Shown in pieces: positions 14,662-23,196 of a stretch of 40,630 bases of DNA. The stretch spans positions 1 through 40,630 of the forward strand of contig UQKY01000015.1 in the NCBI GenBank assembly GCA_900541785.1, given 5' to 3'. The position numbers and the translations under genes were made by a program. The DNA comes from an uncultured Collinsella sp. GTDB taxonomy: Bacteria; Actinomycetota; Coriobacteriia; Coriobacteriales; Coriobacteriaceae. Below the pieces are notes generated by a model. It was not told where the DNA came from, ran no database searches, and saw only the letters and a list, made by a program, of their open reading frames with translations. Numbering within the stretch: position 1 is the stretch's first letter; each line of letters starts with the position of its first letter.

Positions 14662-17439
14662 CTATTTACGACCGAACTTGATTTTGATTGCGCGTTTCAA
14701 AGCGTACTTACCCAGACTGGGGAGCTTTTGCTCGTATTTGACCATCGTGGAGCACTCGGGGCGGTCGCGATCCAGATGGATGGCGTCGAACGCGCACTTG
14801 GTGGTGCACAGGCCGCAGCCGATGCACTTGTTGGGGTCGACGATCGAGGCACCGCAACCCAGGCAGCGGGCGGTCTCGGCGCGCACCTGCTCTTCGGTAA
14901 AGGTCTCGACGTACTCGCTAAAGGGCGCAGCCTTCTCGCGCTCGCGGTCCACGTGGGCAACCTCGCGGCTCGCGTTGTCGTAGCCCTCGAGCACAACGTC
15001 GTCGCGGTCGAGCGCGGTGTAGCGGCGCTGGTTGCGGCCGATGGTGAGCGTGGAGCCCGGCTGCACAAAGCGATGGATGGACACCGCGGCCTCGTGGCCG
15101 GCGGCGATAGCGTCGATGGCAAAGCTGGGGCCGGTGTAGACGTCGCCGCCCACAAAGATGTCGGGCTCGGCGGTCTGGTAGGTCTGGGGATCGGCAAGAG
15201 CACCCTGGCCGCGGCCAAGCTCCACCTTGGAGCCAGCCAGCAGGTCGCCCCACACAATGGACTGGCCAATCGACATGACGACACGGTCGGCATCGACACG
15301 GCGCAAGTCGTTCTCGTCGTACTCGGGCGCAAAACGGCCCTCGTCGTCAAAGACACGCGTGCAGCGCTTGAAGGTGATGCCGCACACACGACCGGCCTCG
15401 TCCAGGTGAACCTCCTTGGGACCCCAGCCGCAGCTGATGTGCGCGCCGTCCTCAACGGCCTCGCGACGCTCCTCCTCGCTGGCGGGCATCTGCGCCTCGC
15501 TCTCCAGGCAGAACATCTCAACGTGCTCGGAGCCCAGACGGCAGGCGTTTCGGGCCACGTCGATGGCCACGTTGCCGCCGCCCACCACGATGGTGCGGCC
15601 GGGCAGCGCGTCGATCTTGCCGCTGTTAACCTCGCGAAGGAAGTCGACGGCCACGGTCACGTCCTCGGCATCCTCGCCCGGAATACCGGCAAGGCGGCCG
15701 CCCTGGCAGCCAATAGCCACGTAGAAGGCCTTAAAGCCCTGCTCGCGCAGCTCGTCGAGCGTCACATCGCGGCCGACCTCCACGCCATAGCGGAACTCGG
15801 CACCCATCAGGCGAATGATCTCGACCTCGGCCTCGATAACATCCTTCTGCAGCTTAAAGCTGGGAATGCCGTAGGTGAGCATGCCGCCCGGGCGCTCGTT
15901 CTTCTCGAACACGACAGGCTTGTAGCCCTTCTCGGCCAGGTAGAAAGCGCAGGACAGGCCGGCGGGACCGGCACCGATGATGGCGATCTTCTGATCGAAG
16001 CCGCCAGCGCGCGTCGGCGTCACCACGGGCGGGACATAGCGGGTCGCGGCATCAAGATCGCGCTGGGCGATGAACTTCTTGACCTCGTCGATAGCCACGG
16101 CGGCGTCCACACGGCCGCGGGTGCAGGCATCCTCACAGCGGCGGTTGCACACACGGCCGCAGATAGCGGGCAGCGGGTTCTCGCGCTTGATGAGTGCTAG
16201 GGCCTCGTCATAGCGACCCTGAGCCGCGAGCTTCAAATAGCCCTGAACGGCGACATGCGCGGGGCAGGCCGTCTTGCAGGGCGCGGTGCCGGACTCGTGC
16301 GTCTCGATACGGTTATCGTTGCGGTAGTTGGGCGACCACTTGGTGTGGTCCCATTTGGTGGCATCGGGCAGCTCCTGGCGCGGATACTCGGGCACCTGTC
16401 CGCCGGCCTTTTTGCTGCAGAGCTTCTGGCCCAGCTTGGCGGCGCCGGCCGGGCAAACCTCAACGCAGCGACCGCAGGCCACGCACTTGTCCTTCTCGAC
16501 CTTGGCGACATAGGCCGAGCGCGACAAGTTGGGCGTGTTGAACAGCTGCGAGGTGCGCAGGGCGTAGCACACGTTGACGTTGCAGTTGCAGATGGCGAAG
16601 ATCTTGTTCTCGCCGTCGATGTTGGTGATCTGGTGCACAAAGCCGTTGTCCTCGGCCTGGCGCAAGATGTCGTAGACCTCCTCGCGCGTCACATAGTGGC
16701 CGCGGTCGGTCTCGACCACGTAGTCGGCCATATCGCCCACGGCGATGCACCAGTCGGCGGGGTCGTCGGCGCAGCCCTCGCCCATCACGCGACGGCTCGC
16801 GCGGCAGCTGCAGGTGCTGGCGGCATACTTACCCTCGTATTTGTCGAGCCAATGCTCGATATGCTCAATAGGCACCGACGTGCTCGCGGCATCGATGGCC
16901 TTCTCGACCGGAATGACGTGCATGCCGATACCGGCGCCTCCGGGCGGCACCATCGGCGTGGCCTTGGACAGCGGGCCCTTGGATGCCTGCTCAAAGAACT
17001 TGGCATAGACCGGATGCTCCTCGAGCTGGCTCACGCGCATGTTGAGGAACTCGGCAGAACCCGGCACCAGCATGGGCAGCACCCACTGCTTGGCGCGCTC
17101 GGGATTTTCCCAGTTGTACTCGAGCAGACCCGTGTAGCTCATGTCGTCGAGCATCTTCTCGATATCGGCCTCGGGCATGCCGGTGAGCTTGACCATCTCG
17201 GGCAGCGTATAGGGACGACGCATCTTCATCTTGCAGAGCACTTCGGCCTGCTCGTCAGTCGCGGCCTCGGCAAACGACCAGTACTCGTAGCCCAGCAGCT
17301 CGTCGCGATGCAGCAGACGGTTGGTGCAATGCTCGCACAGCTTGACAATGGCCTCGCGCGGATGCTCCGGCAGCGGCGGCACGAACTCCGCGCCGATATC
17401 GGGCTCGGTGTAGCTAATTCCCGGTCCGTTGAGAATCAT
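14662..17439 (-). CDS. Multi-[4Fe-4S] FAD/NADPH oxidoreductase (GltD-like) with unusual N-terminal module
   Basis: This 925-aa protein is a redox hub. Residues 1-300 form a module I do not recognise: C35/C38, a winged-helix-like stretch (75-115), then Cys sets C210, C212, C223, C231 and C284, C286, C291. Next comes a ferredoxin segment (CVACGRCVEVCP, 319-330). The GltD/DPYD-type N-terminal Fe-S domain runs from about 388 to 445. FAD binding is at IIGAGPAGLSCAFYL (487-501), and an NAD(P) site VVGGGNVAIDVARN is at 618-631. A C-terminal ferredoxin has C872, C875, C878 and C882. The likely role is moving electrons between NAD(P)H and low-potential carriers. The ATG at 17439 has AAGGG 8 nt upstream; the open frame extends to 17811 but would overlap the divergent regulator. 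Substrate unknown. Confidence 0.9.
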   Translation of the reverse strand: MILNGPGISYTEPDIGAEFVPPLPEHPREAIVKLCEHCTNRLLHRDELLGYEYWSFAEAATDEQAEVLCKMKMRRPYTLPEMVKLTGMPEADIEKMLDDMSYTGLLEYNWENPERAKQWVLPMLVPGSAEFLNMRVSQLEEHPVYAKFFEQASKGPLSKATPMVPPGGAGIGMHVIPVEKAIDAASTSVPIEHIEHWLDKYEGKYAASTCSCRASRRVMGEGCADDPADWCIAVGDMADYVVETDRGHYVTREEVYDILRQAEDNGFVHQITNIDGENKIFAICNCNVNVCYALRTSQLFNTPNLSRSAYVAKVEKDKCVACGRCVEVCPAGAAKLGQKLCSKKAGGQVPEYPRQELPDATKWDHTKWSPNYRNDNRIETHESGTAPCKTACPAHVAVQGYLKLAAQGRYDEALALIKRENPLPAICGRVCNRRCEDACTRGRVDAAVAIDEVKKFIAQRDLDAATRYVPPVVTPTRAGGFDQKIAIIGAGPAGLSCAFYLAEKGYKPVVFEKNERPGGMLTYGIPSFKLQKDVIEAEVEIIRLMGAEFRYGVEVGRDVTLDELREQGFKAFYVAIGCQGGRLAGIPGEDAEDVTVAVDFLREVNSGKIDALPGRTIVVGGGNVAIDVARNACRLGSEHVEMFCLESEAQMPASEEERREAVEDGAHISCGWGPKEVHLDEAGRVCGITFKRCTRVFDDEGRFAPEYDENDLRRVDADRVVMSIGQSIVWGDLLAGSKVELGRGQGALADPQTYQTAEPDIFVGGDVYTGPSFAIDAIAAGHEAAVSIHRFVQPGSTLTIGRNQRRYTALDRDDVVLEGYDNASREVAHVDREREKAAPFSEYVETFTEEQVRAETARCLGCGASIVDPNKCIGCGLCTTKCAFDAIHLDRDRPECSTMVKYEQKLPSLGKYALKRAIKIKFGRK

Positions 17440-17532
17440 GGTTGTCCCTTCTCTTGCCACAGCCCGGCGAGACCGCGGCACCCCTCTTTTTTGCAGGTCG
17501 GGCATGCCCCCCATGCCGTTTACCCGCCATTG

Positions 17533-17547
17533 TTGACATTGTGTCAA
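17533..17547. promoter_or_regulatory. Operator-like palindrome 1 (TTGACA-TTG-TGTCAA)
   Basis: A perfect 6-3-6 palindrome lies in the divergent promoter region between the oxidoreductase and TetR genes. Its centre is 23 bp from palindrome 2, which has the same layout. It is a likely TetR binding site. Confidence 0.6.
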
Positions 17548-17555
17548 AAATAGTA

Positions 17556-17570
17556 TTGACGAACCGTCAA
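17556..17570. promoter_or_regulatory. Operator-like palindrome 2 (TTGACG-AAC-CGTCAA)
   Basis: A perfect 6-3-6 palindrome, sister of the site at 17533. A further half-site (CGGTCA) lies near 17595. It is located about 60 bp before the tetR start and 120 bp before the oxidoreductase start. Confidence 0.6.
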
Positions 17571-17629
17571 CAATATTCAAGACTGTTAGGCGAACGGTCA
17601 GGCAAAAGAGGACGAAAGGCGGCAAACGC

Positions 17630-18292
17630 ATGGGCAACAACACAGCAGATACCTCTGCGGTCAATGCCGTCCCCGCATCCGACAGCGCGGCAAAGCGCTT
17701 GACGGGCGACGAACGCCGTCGCGAGATCCTCGATGCCGTGCGCACCGTAAGCTCCGAGCTGGGCGTGTCCCACCTATCGGTATCAGCCGTGACCAAGCGA
17801 GCCGGCTGCACACGCTCGCTGTTCTACCACTACTTCGCCGACATGGACGCCGCCGTCACCGCTGTTATGGACGAGGCGATCGACGGTTTTATCTCCGAGC
17901 TCGAGCAGTGGAACGCCGGCCGCACCGTCGGTGATATCGAGGGCGCGCTCGACACCGTCGCCCCGCTCTTTAAGCGTCTGGTCGCCAGCGGCCACGAACT
18001 GCCGAGCACGCTTACCTCGAGCAGCGGCGCGCTCTACGGCGGCTTTTTGCACAACGTGGTCCAGCGCGTGGCGCAGTATATCTGCGACACCACCGTGGTG
18101 GATTTTGTCGCTCATCATGAGCTACGCATCGACCATGTCTACGAGACGTTCTACACCCTCATCATGGGGTTGTTGATGTATATCCGCACGCACCCCGATG
18201 TGCCCGACGAGACGGTCAAGGAAATCATCGCCTCGACACTCCACATCGAGGGCTATACCGCCAAGTATCCGGAGCGCAAGCCCCAGAACTGA
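17630..18292 (+). CDS. TetR/AcrR family transcriptional regulator
   Basis: This 220-aa regulator has a disordered 25-residue N-terminus, then the TetR DNA-binding domain: RREILDAVRTVSSELG (helix 1) and SAVTKRAGCTRSLFYHYFADMDA (HTH, about 52-74). The C-terminal ligand domain (about 85-210) includes hydrophobic helices (FYTLIMGLLMYI). It is divergent from the oxidoreductase gene with about 190 bp between starts, where two matching palindromes lie. The simplest reading is that it represses itself and the oxidoreductase. AAGGCGG is upstream of the ATG. The DUF5692 gene follows 63 bp downstream on the same strand. The inducer cannot be predicted. Confidence 0.93.
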   Translation: MGNNTADTSAVNAVPASDSAAKRLTGDERRREILDAVRTVSSELGVSHLSVSAVTKRAGCTRSLFYHYFADMDAAVTAVMDEAIDGFISELEQWNAGRTVGDIEGALDTVAPLFKRLVASGHELPSTLTSSSGALYGGFLHNVVQRVAQYICDTTVVDFVAHHELRIDHVYETFYTLIMGLLMYIRTHPDVPDETVKEIIASTLHIEGYTAKYPERKPQN

Positions 18293-18355
18293 CGACATTT
18301 GGCCAAACTGCCCGCGATCAGAAGAGGGGCCGCGGGCGTGTGAAAGGAGAGCAGC

Positions 18356-19363
18356 ATGCTGTTCGATGTTTGGGGTAGCGATACCCTTATCCACTGGGCC
18401 GGCTGGGCCATGGTCTTTATTGGCCTGATCGTGCTCAACGAGGTCGGCCGCCGCACCAAGCTGGGCGCGGCAATCATCTTTGGCGTGGCTCCGCTGGCCA
18501 TGACCATCTACTGCGTCGCCATCGCCATCGGCGTCTCACAGGGCGCCGAGTGGGCACTCACCAACCCCACCCATGTGTACCAGAACAGCTGGTTCCACTA
18601 CGCCAAGGTATACGCGGCGCTGGCCGGTTGCTGGGGCTTCATCGCCATTAAGTACCAGTGGGGCAAGATCGGCAAGGCGCATTGGTTCCGCGCGTGGCCG
18701 TTTGTGATCGTCGCCATCAACATCATGATCGCCGTCGTGTCCGACTTTGAGAGCGCCTATCACTTCTTTGTCCTGGGCCAGTCCACCTGGGTCACCTCCG
18801 AGGGTGCCACGCAGCTTGCCGGCTGGAACAACGTGTTCAACGGCATCGCCGGTCTCATCAACATCTTCTGCATGACCGGTTGGTGGAGCGTCTACGCCTC
18901 CGAGGACAAGACCGACATGCTGTGGCCCGACATGACCTGGGTCTACATCATCGCCTACGATATCTGGAACTTCTGCTACACCTACAACTGCCTGCCCACC
19001 CACTCCTGGTTCTGCGGCTTTGCGCTGCTGCTGGCGCCCACCGTCGCCGCCTTTATCTGGAACAAGGGCGGCTGGATTCAGAACCGCGCCTTTACATTGG
19101 CCATTTGGTGCATGTTTGCCCAGGTGTTCCCGTACTTCCAGGAGGAGTCTATCTTTGTGACGCACTCCACGCTCGACGCGGGCGCCGCCACCGCAGTCTC
19201 GATCGCCGCACTGGTCGCCAACATCGCCGCGATCATCTACATCATCTACCGTGCCAAGAAGCTCGGCCGCAATCCCTACAAGCAGGACGTCTTTGAGGGC
19301 ACCAGCGATTGGGAGAAGGCCACTGCCCGCCGCGCCAAGGTTGATTACGCGCACGCCGAGTAA
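18356..19363 (+). CDS. DUF5692 family multi-pass membrane protein
   Basis: This 335-aa polytopic membrane protein has about nine hydrophobic helices. The first is WAGWAMVFIGLIVLNEV (14-30) and the last is near 277-298, followed by a charged cytoplasmic tail. It is rich in Trp and aromatic residues (for example WWSVYAS and MTWVYIIAYDIWNF). I recognise it as DUF5692, whose function is unknown. GAAAGGAG lies 6-7 nt before the ATG. It follows tetR closely and is probably cotranscribed, so it may belong to the same TetR-controlled redox response. A strong terminator follows at 19433. Confidence 0.85.
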   Translation: MLFDVWGSDTLIHWAGWAMVFIGLIVLNEVGRRTKLGAAIIFGVAPLAMTIYCVAIAIGVSQGAEWALTNPTHVYQNSWFHYAKVYAALAGCWGFIAIKYQWGKIGKAHWFRAWPFVIVAINIMIAVVSDFESAYHFFVLGQSTWVTSEGATQLAGWNNVFNGIAGLINIFCMTGWWSVYASEDKTDMLWPDMTWVYIIAYDIWNFCYTYNCLPTHSWFCGFALLLAPTVAAFIWNKGGWIQNRAFTLAIWCMFAQVFPYFQEESIFVTHSTLDAGAATAVSIAALVANIAAIIYIIYRAKKLGRNPYKQDVFEGTSDWEKATARRAKVDYAHAE

Positions 19364-19432
19364 CGCGCTGGTCGCTGTTGGCACTTGGGCATAGGCCCGC
19401 CCGCCAGGCTTTTCAATCCAATGTCTCGCAGA

Positions 19433-19473
19433 GCCCCCGGAAAGCGTTTCGCTCGCTTTCCGGGGGCTTTTTT
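19433..19473 (+). terminator. Rho-independent terminator after the DUF5692 gene
   Basis: A perfect 14-bp stem (19433-19446 with 19454-19467), a TTTCGCT loop and six T. It ends the tetR-DUF5692 transcript. Confidence 0.95.
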
Positions 19474-19592
19474 CATCCCGCTTGCATTCAAAAACACGCG
19501 CATATATAAAATCGGATTTCAAATCCTGCGGCGGCCCTATAGGGTCCCGTTTTTGGGTACAGTGTTGTCCCGATATTGAGCTTGGGGGATAT

Positions 19593-21095
19593 ATGAAAGA
19601 TGAAACGATGGGCCAAGAGGATGCGGCCCAAGATGCAGAAGCGTGTGCCGAGGCCCTGGAGAGCCTAGACCAGATCGCGCTGGCCGAGATTGCGTTTGAC
19701 GATTCGAACGTTGATGTGCAGGATGAGCCGGAAATCGAGGTGCAGCCCGATGATCGGGATGCAAAAGACGATGGCGCCGCGCCCACCGAGGACGAGGCGG
19801 GGCACGAGGAATCCGAGTGCGAGGCCGACGACCAGCCCGAATCCGACACGAGCGAGGAAACCATCTTGCTCGACAGCTTACCGGCCGAAGATTCGCTGAC
19901 CCGCGAGCTTCCCGGCCTGGGCTCCGCGCCTGCCGTGGACGAGACCATCGCCATGGGCGATATTCCCCTACCGTCCGTCCCTTCGGCACGCGAAGCCGAG
20001 GTTCGTCATCGTAAGATGCCGCCCAAGCGCCGCAACCTGATGGTTGCCGGCGTTGTGGCCGTCGCGCTCGTCGCCGGCGGCGCAGGCTATGCTGCCTGGA
20101 ACGGATATCAGCAAGAGCAGGCTGCCGCTGTCGCCGCCAGTGCGCACACGATGATGTCGGTGCAGATTGGCGTGCATGCAGCGGGCCTCGACTGCTCAAC
20201 TGGCTCCAAGATTCCCGTGCAGGTGAGCGGGCAGGATTCCGATGGTTCTTCCGTGAGCGAAACGCTCTACGTTGACGAGCATGGTCGCGGCATTAAGCTG
20301 CTGCCCGGCGATTACACGCTCTCCATCGCTGGGTCCCCCATCGCAGCCGACGGTACCATTTACACCGTGCCGACCACCAAGGCGCAGGTCACCATTAAGA
20401 GCGATGGGCAGGATTTGAGTGCCCAGGCCACCTTTAAGCTCAAGGTGCCTTCGGCCGACACGGTGACTGACGACCAGATCGATGCCGCCGCCAAGTATGC
20501 CGAGGAAGGCGGGGTGAACTCCGCCGCGGTCGCAAAGGTGCTCCAGCAGGCGGCAACCGCGCGCCGTGACGCCGCCGTCAACGCCGTGAGCTCCCGCGAG
20601 GCACAGGCGGCCCGCGACGCCGATGCTCGACATAAGGCAACGGACCTGTATCAGCTCGATATTCCCGTTGAGTGGTACGGCAAAGTCGCGACTTGGCAAA
20701 ACGGCAGCACGCTGTGCATCTATCTTGCCGGCGACACGAACACGCCGCTTGTGACGCTTGTCACGGTGCGCGACGGCGAGAGCTTTACGCCCGATGAGGG
20801 CGATGCGGTTTTAGGTGCGGCAAACCTCGGCAACGGCTACACCGTCTACGCCAGCGGCCCCGTCTATCCGTACGTGGTGCCCCAGACCATCAACGGGCGC
20901 ACGCAAGACCCCGTGTCGACCTACCCCATGGACACGGCCATTGAGCTTGTCGAGCTCACGACCGGCAACCGCTACACCTATAGCCAGATCAAGAACGTGC
21001 TGGTCGGCAAAGACGGCAAGGCTGACGCCGCGACCAAACTCGAGACCGACTACCTCGCCCAGATTCTCCTGCCGAGCATCAAGGCCCAGGACTAG
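19593..21095 (+). CDS. Membrane-anchored protein with acidic cytoplasmic N-terminus, function unknown
   Basis: This 500-aa protein starts with about 140 strongly acidic, low-complexity residues (Asp/Glu rich). A basic stop-transfer motif (HRKMPPKRRN) follows, then one membrane helix (about 148-169). The remaining 330 residues would be outside the cell. That part holds a beta-rich domain (about 185-290, LLPGDYTLSIAG and similar), an Ala/Arg-rich helix (about 310-355) and a second globular region ending near 490. There is no sortase motif. The ATG at 19593 is preceded by GGGGGA; the open frame extends to 19482 without a ribosome site. The layout recalls zinc-ribbon/FHA-less regulatory membrane proteins of Actinobacteria, but no family is recognised. 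Confidence 0.8.
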   Translation: MKDETMGQEDAAQDAEACAEALESLDQIALAEIAFDDSNVDVQDEPEIEVQPDDRDAKDDGAAPTEDEAGHEESECEADDQPESDTSEETILLDSLPAEDSLTRELPGLGSAPAVDETIAMGDIPLPSVPSAREAEVRHRKMPPKRRNLMVAGVVAVALVAGGAGYAAWNGYQQEQAAAVAASAHTMMSVQIGVHAAGLDCSTGSKIPVQVSGQDSDGSSVSETLYVDEHGRGIKLLPGDYTLSIAGSPIAADGTIYTVPTTKAQVTIKSDGQDLSAQATFKLKVPSADTVTDDQIDAAAKYAEEGGVNSAAVAKVLQQAATARRDAAVNAVSSREAQAARDADARHKATDLYQLDIPVEWYGKVATWQNGSTLCIYLAGDTNTPLVTLVTVRDGESFTPDEGDAVLGAANLGNGYTVYASGPVYPYVVPQTINGRTQDPVSTYPMDTAIELVELTTGNRYTYSQIKNVLVGKDGKADAATKLETDYLAQILLPSIKAQD

Positions 21096-21130
21096 CCGGG
21101 CGCATCATGGTGCTCCCCAACCGTGATAAA

Positions 21131-21152
21131 GGGGCCAGGAGGTCCTGGCCCC
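21131..21152. terminator. Bidirectional hairpin between convergent genes
   Basis: GGGGCCAGGA at 21131-21140 pairs with 21143-21152. It lies between the stops of the acidic membrane protein (+) and the ATPase (-). The T tract is weak on both sides. Confidence 0.6.
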
Positions 21153-21168
21153 ACAGATCCGTAGATGA

Positions 21169-22521
21169 TTAGGCAAGGAGCCACTTCCATGCGGGCACAA
21201 CGTGTACCGCACCGTGCTCGCATGGAATATCGGCCTGCTCATCCATGGTAACGATTGCCGACTCGCCAAGATCGAACTGGGCCATCGAGGCATCAAGCGC
21301 GGCAATTTCGCGCTCGCGCGTTTTCTCACTTGCCATATCCACACTCACCTGAATCAGGCTATAAGCCCGCATGAGAAGTGCGTCCCCAGCCACAAAGTCC
21401 ACCTCATGGCTTTTGCTCTTCTCTTTGATCAGCAGGCGGCAGACCGAGCCGGTCCTCACCGCGGGAGTCCTTCTTCTTAGCGCATTGAACACTGCGGTCT
21501 CGAGCCTCTGGCCCTGGTCCAATGCCGATGCGGGAGAGAATGCTCCAAACATCGCAGGGTCGACAGCGTAGACCTTAGACGCAGACCGCATGTTATTTGC
21601 CAGTGAACGCGTGAACTCCGGCACGGAGAACAGCAGGTAGGCATCCTCATAATACTCAAGTAAGTCGCTGAGCGAATTACGACTGACGGGTATCTGCCTG
21701 CTCTTGAACTCGTTGTACACTTTGTTCACCGACAGCTCTCGTCCCGAAGATGCCATACACCGCGTTAGGAACAGCGATGCCAAGCGAGGGTTCTTGACGT
21801 CGTAACGCTCAACGACGTCCATAGCGACCGTTCGCGAAGCATATTCCTGTAGCAGCTGAATCGCGTCTGCGGGCGTCTGCTCAAGCGTCGCGATGAATCC
21901 CCCTCGTTCAAGATATCCGATCAGATGATGTCGAAGCAGCGCTGCATCGCTTGGGGAAAAGGTCGCATCTGGCTCGAAAACGCTCCCCGTCTTATACCGA
22001 ACGTATTCCGAAAAACTCAACGGAAAAAGCTCCCGTATAAGAGAACGACCCCTGAACTCGCTCTTAAGCTCTGAGGACAGCATCTTAGAAGAAGATCCCG
22101 TCACATAGACGGTCGCTTTCTCCGTATCGACTACACGCCGCAGAAACGCACCCCATTCGGGAATTTCCTGGATCTCGTCAAAGAAAATGTAAGCGCCCTC
22201 GGTTCGAGCAGCAGGATACAGCGCATAGAACGTGTCGAGCACGTCCGCCAGCAGCGATGACTCATACGGGCGCAAGCGCTCGTCCTCAAAATTAAAGTAA
22301 AGCATCCGGTCAAGCTCGACGCCCCGACCCTGAAGCCGCTGCATCTCCTGATACAGGCGATACGTCTTTCCACAACGGCGGGCCCCCACAACCACATTTA
22401 CGATGTTGTCGCGCTTTGGCTCCTGTGGGTTTTCCAGATCAAGGTCTCGCTCAAAGACCTGCGGAACCCCCTGCTGTTCAAAGTCCTTTATTTTCTGGGC
22501 AATCAAGTCGTTGAATGCCAT
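21169..22521 (-). CDS. AAA family ATPase with DUF4143-type C-terminal domain
   Basis: This 450-aa ATPase has Walker A GARRCGKT (46-53), Walker B FFDEIQEIP (112-120) and a sensor-like YVTGSSSKML near 138-147, typical of AAA_14 proteins. The C-terminal half (about 220-440) matches the DUF4143 pattern, with the helical RLASLFLTRCMASSG region and a nuclease-like fold around EVDFVAGDALLMRAYSLIQVS. The family is often found as a single, patchily distributed gene; roles in toxin-like or regulatory systems have been suggested but are not settled. The start is the ATG at 22521, directly beside a 62-bp palindrome that contains the promoter. Confidence 0.88.
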   Translation of the reverse strand: MAFNDLIAQKIKDFEQQGVPQVFERDLDLENPQEPKRDNIVNVVVGARRCGKTYRLYQEMQRLQGRGVELDRMLYFNFEDERLRPYESSLLADVLDTFYALYPAARTEGAYIFFDEIQEIPEWGAFLRRVVDTEKATVYVTGSSSKMLSSELKSEFRGRSLIRELFPLSFSEYVRYKTGSVFEPDATFSPSDAALLRHHLIGYLERGGFIATLEQTPADAIQLLQEYASRTVAMDVVERYDVKNPRLASLFLTRCMASSGRELSVNKVYNEFKSRQIPVSRNSLSDLLEYYEDAYLLFSVPEFTRSLANNMRSASKVYAVDPAMFGAFSPASALDQGQRLETAVFNALRRRTPAVRTGSVCRLLIKEKSKSHEVDFVAGDALLMRAYSLIQVSVDMASEKTREREIAALDASMAQFDLGESAIVTMDEQADIPCEHGAVHVVPAWKWLLA

Positions 22522-22528
22522 GATTCTC

Positions 22529-22590
22529 CAATCTTACTCTCTAGCTAATCAAAATTATACTGATTCTTGATTAATTAGAGAGCAAGATTG
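22529..22590 (-). promoter_or_regulatory. Promoter palindrome of the AAA ATPase gene
   Basis: 24-bp arms (22529-22552 and 22567-22590) match at 21 of 24 positions and flank a 14-bp AT-rich centre. On the minus strand the centre supplies a perfect TATAAT (22553-22558). The palindrome begins 8 bp before the ATG, so a protein bound there, or a hairpin in the leader, would block expression. Confidence 0.65.
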
Positions 22591-22692
22591 TGTGTAGCTT
22601 GATTAACACTTAAGCAAGTTTTTTCACTATTATTGCTCCGAAGGATATCGAGTGGTTAAGAGGACAACCGAGCTCGAATGCGACTCCCCGAG

Positions 22693-22744
22693 CAGTCAAT
22701 TTGGGACGGGGCTTTTTTCAGTCAATTTGGGACGGGGCTTTTTT
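22693..22744 (+). repeat. Exact tandem duplication of a 26-bp terminator-like unit
   Basis: Two identical 26-bp units (22693-22718 and 22719-22744) each end in GACGGGGCTTTTTT. With the upstream CCCCG at 22686-22690 the first can form a weak hairpin followed by six T. No gene on the + strand leads into it. Confidence 0.85.
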
Positions 22745-22777
22745 GACTACCCTCCCCTGCAGAAAAATCCCTAACGC

Positions 22778-22844
22778 AGTTGCGGTGAAATAGGGACTGT
22801 TTTTGCTGGCCAAACTGCAAAACAGTCCCTATTTCACCGCAACT
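22778..22844. repeat. Dispersed hairpin repeat AGTTGCGGTG family, copy C
   Basis: 67 bp with 26-bp perfect arms (AGTTGCGGTGAAATAGGGAC and complement) and a short loop. It differs from copies A, B and D by compensating changes in both arms (GGGAC/GTCCC instead of GTTCC/GGAAC), so the fold is conserved while the sequence drifts. It lies 24 bp from the stop of the small Pro/Ala/Lys protein. Confidence 0.92.
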
Positions 22845-22868
22845 TATTGGTGGCCTTTTGGGTGGCAC

Positions 22869-23063
22869 TCAGCGCCACGGATCGGCTTCGAACATCGGCT
22901 CGCGCTCGGGGCGGCGATCGCTGTAGGGATCGTAGCCGTCGTCGTCCTCGTTCTCGGCACGGATGTAGGGGTCGCGCGGCTTGGGCGCCGGCTTGGGCGC
23001 AGGCTTGGGCGCGGCGGGTGCGGCATCGGTCGCCGGCGCGCTTGTCTTGATCTCGTCTTTCAT
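22869..23063 (-). CDS. Small Pro/Ala/Lys-rich acidic-tailed protein
   Basis: This 64-aa protein has an Ala/Pro/Lys repeat (APKPAPKPAPKP, about 18-29) followed by an acidic C-terminal part (AENEDDDGYDPYSD). No family is recognised, and it is probably unstructured. The ATG at 23063 was chosen because AGGAG stands 8 nt before it; the ATG two codons earlier would be too close. It lies 134 bp downstream of clpB in the same direction but after clpB's terminator, so it needs its own promoter. Confidence 0.6.
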   Translation of the reverse strand: MKDEIKTSAPATDAAPAAPKPAPKPAPKPRDPYIRAENEDDDGYDPYSDRRPEREPMFEADPWR

Positions 23064-23115
23064 CTGCATATCTCCTTGCCATGCAATCGTGTTCAACATC
23101 ATCGATTGTCGCACG

Positions 23116-23150
23116 AAAAAGGGCGGCGGACCCAATTGGATCCGCCGCCC
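23116..23150 (-). terminator. Terminator of clpB
   Basis: A perfect 10-bp stem GGGCGGCGGA/TCCGCCGCCC (23121-23150), followed on the minus strand by five T. It lies 46 bp after the clpB stop. Confidence 0.93.
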
Positions 23151-23196
23151 TTGGCGTTTAGAGACGACTGACAGATTTTAAGGCATGGCCCAAAAT

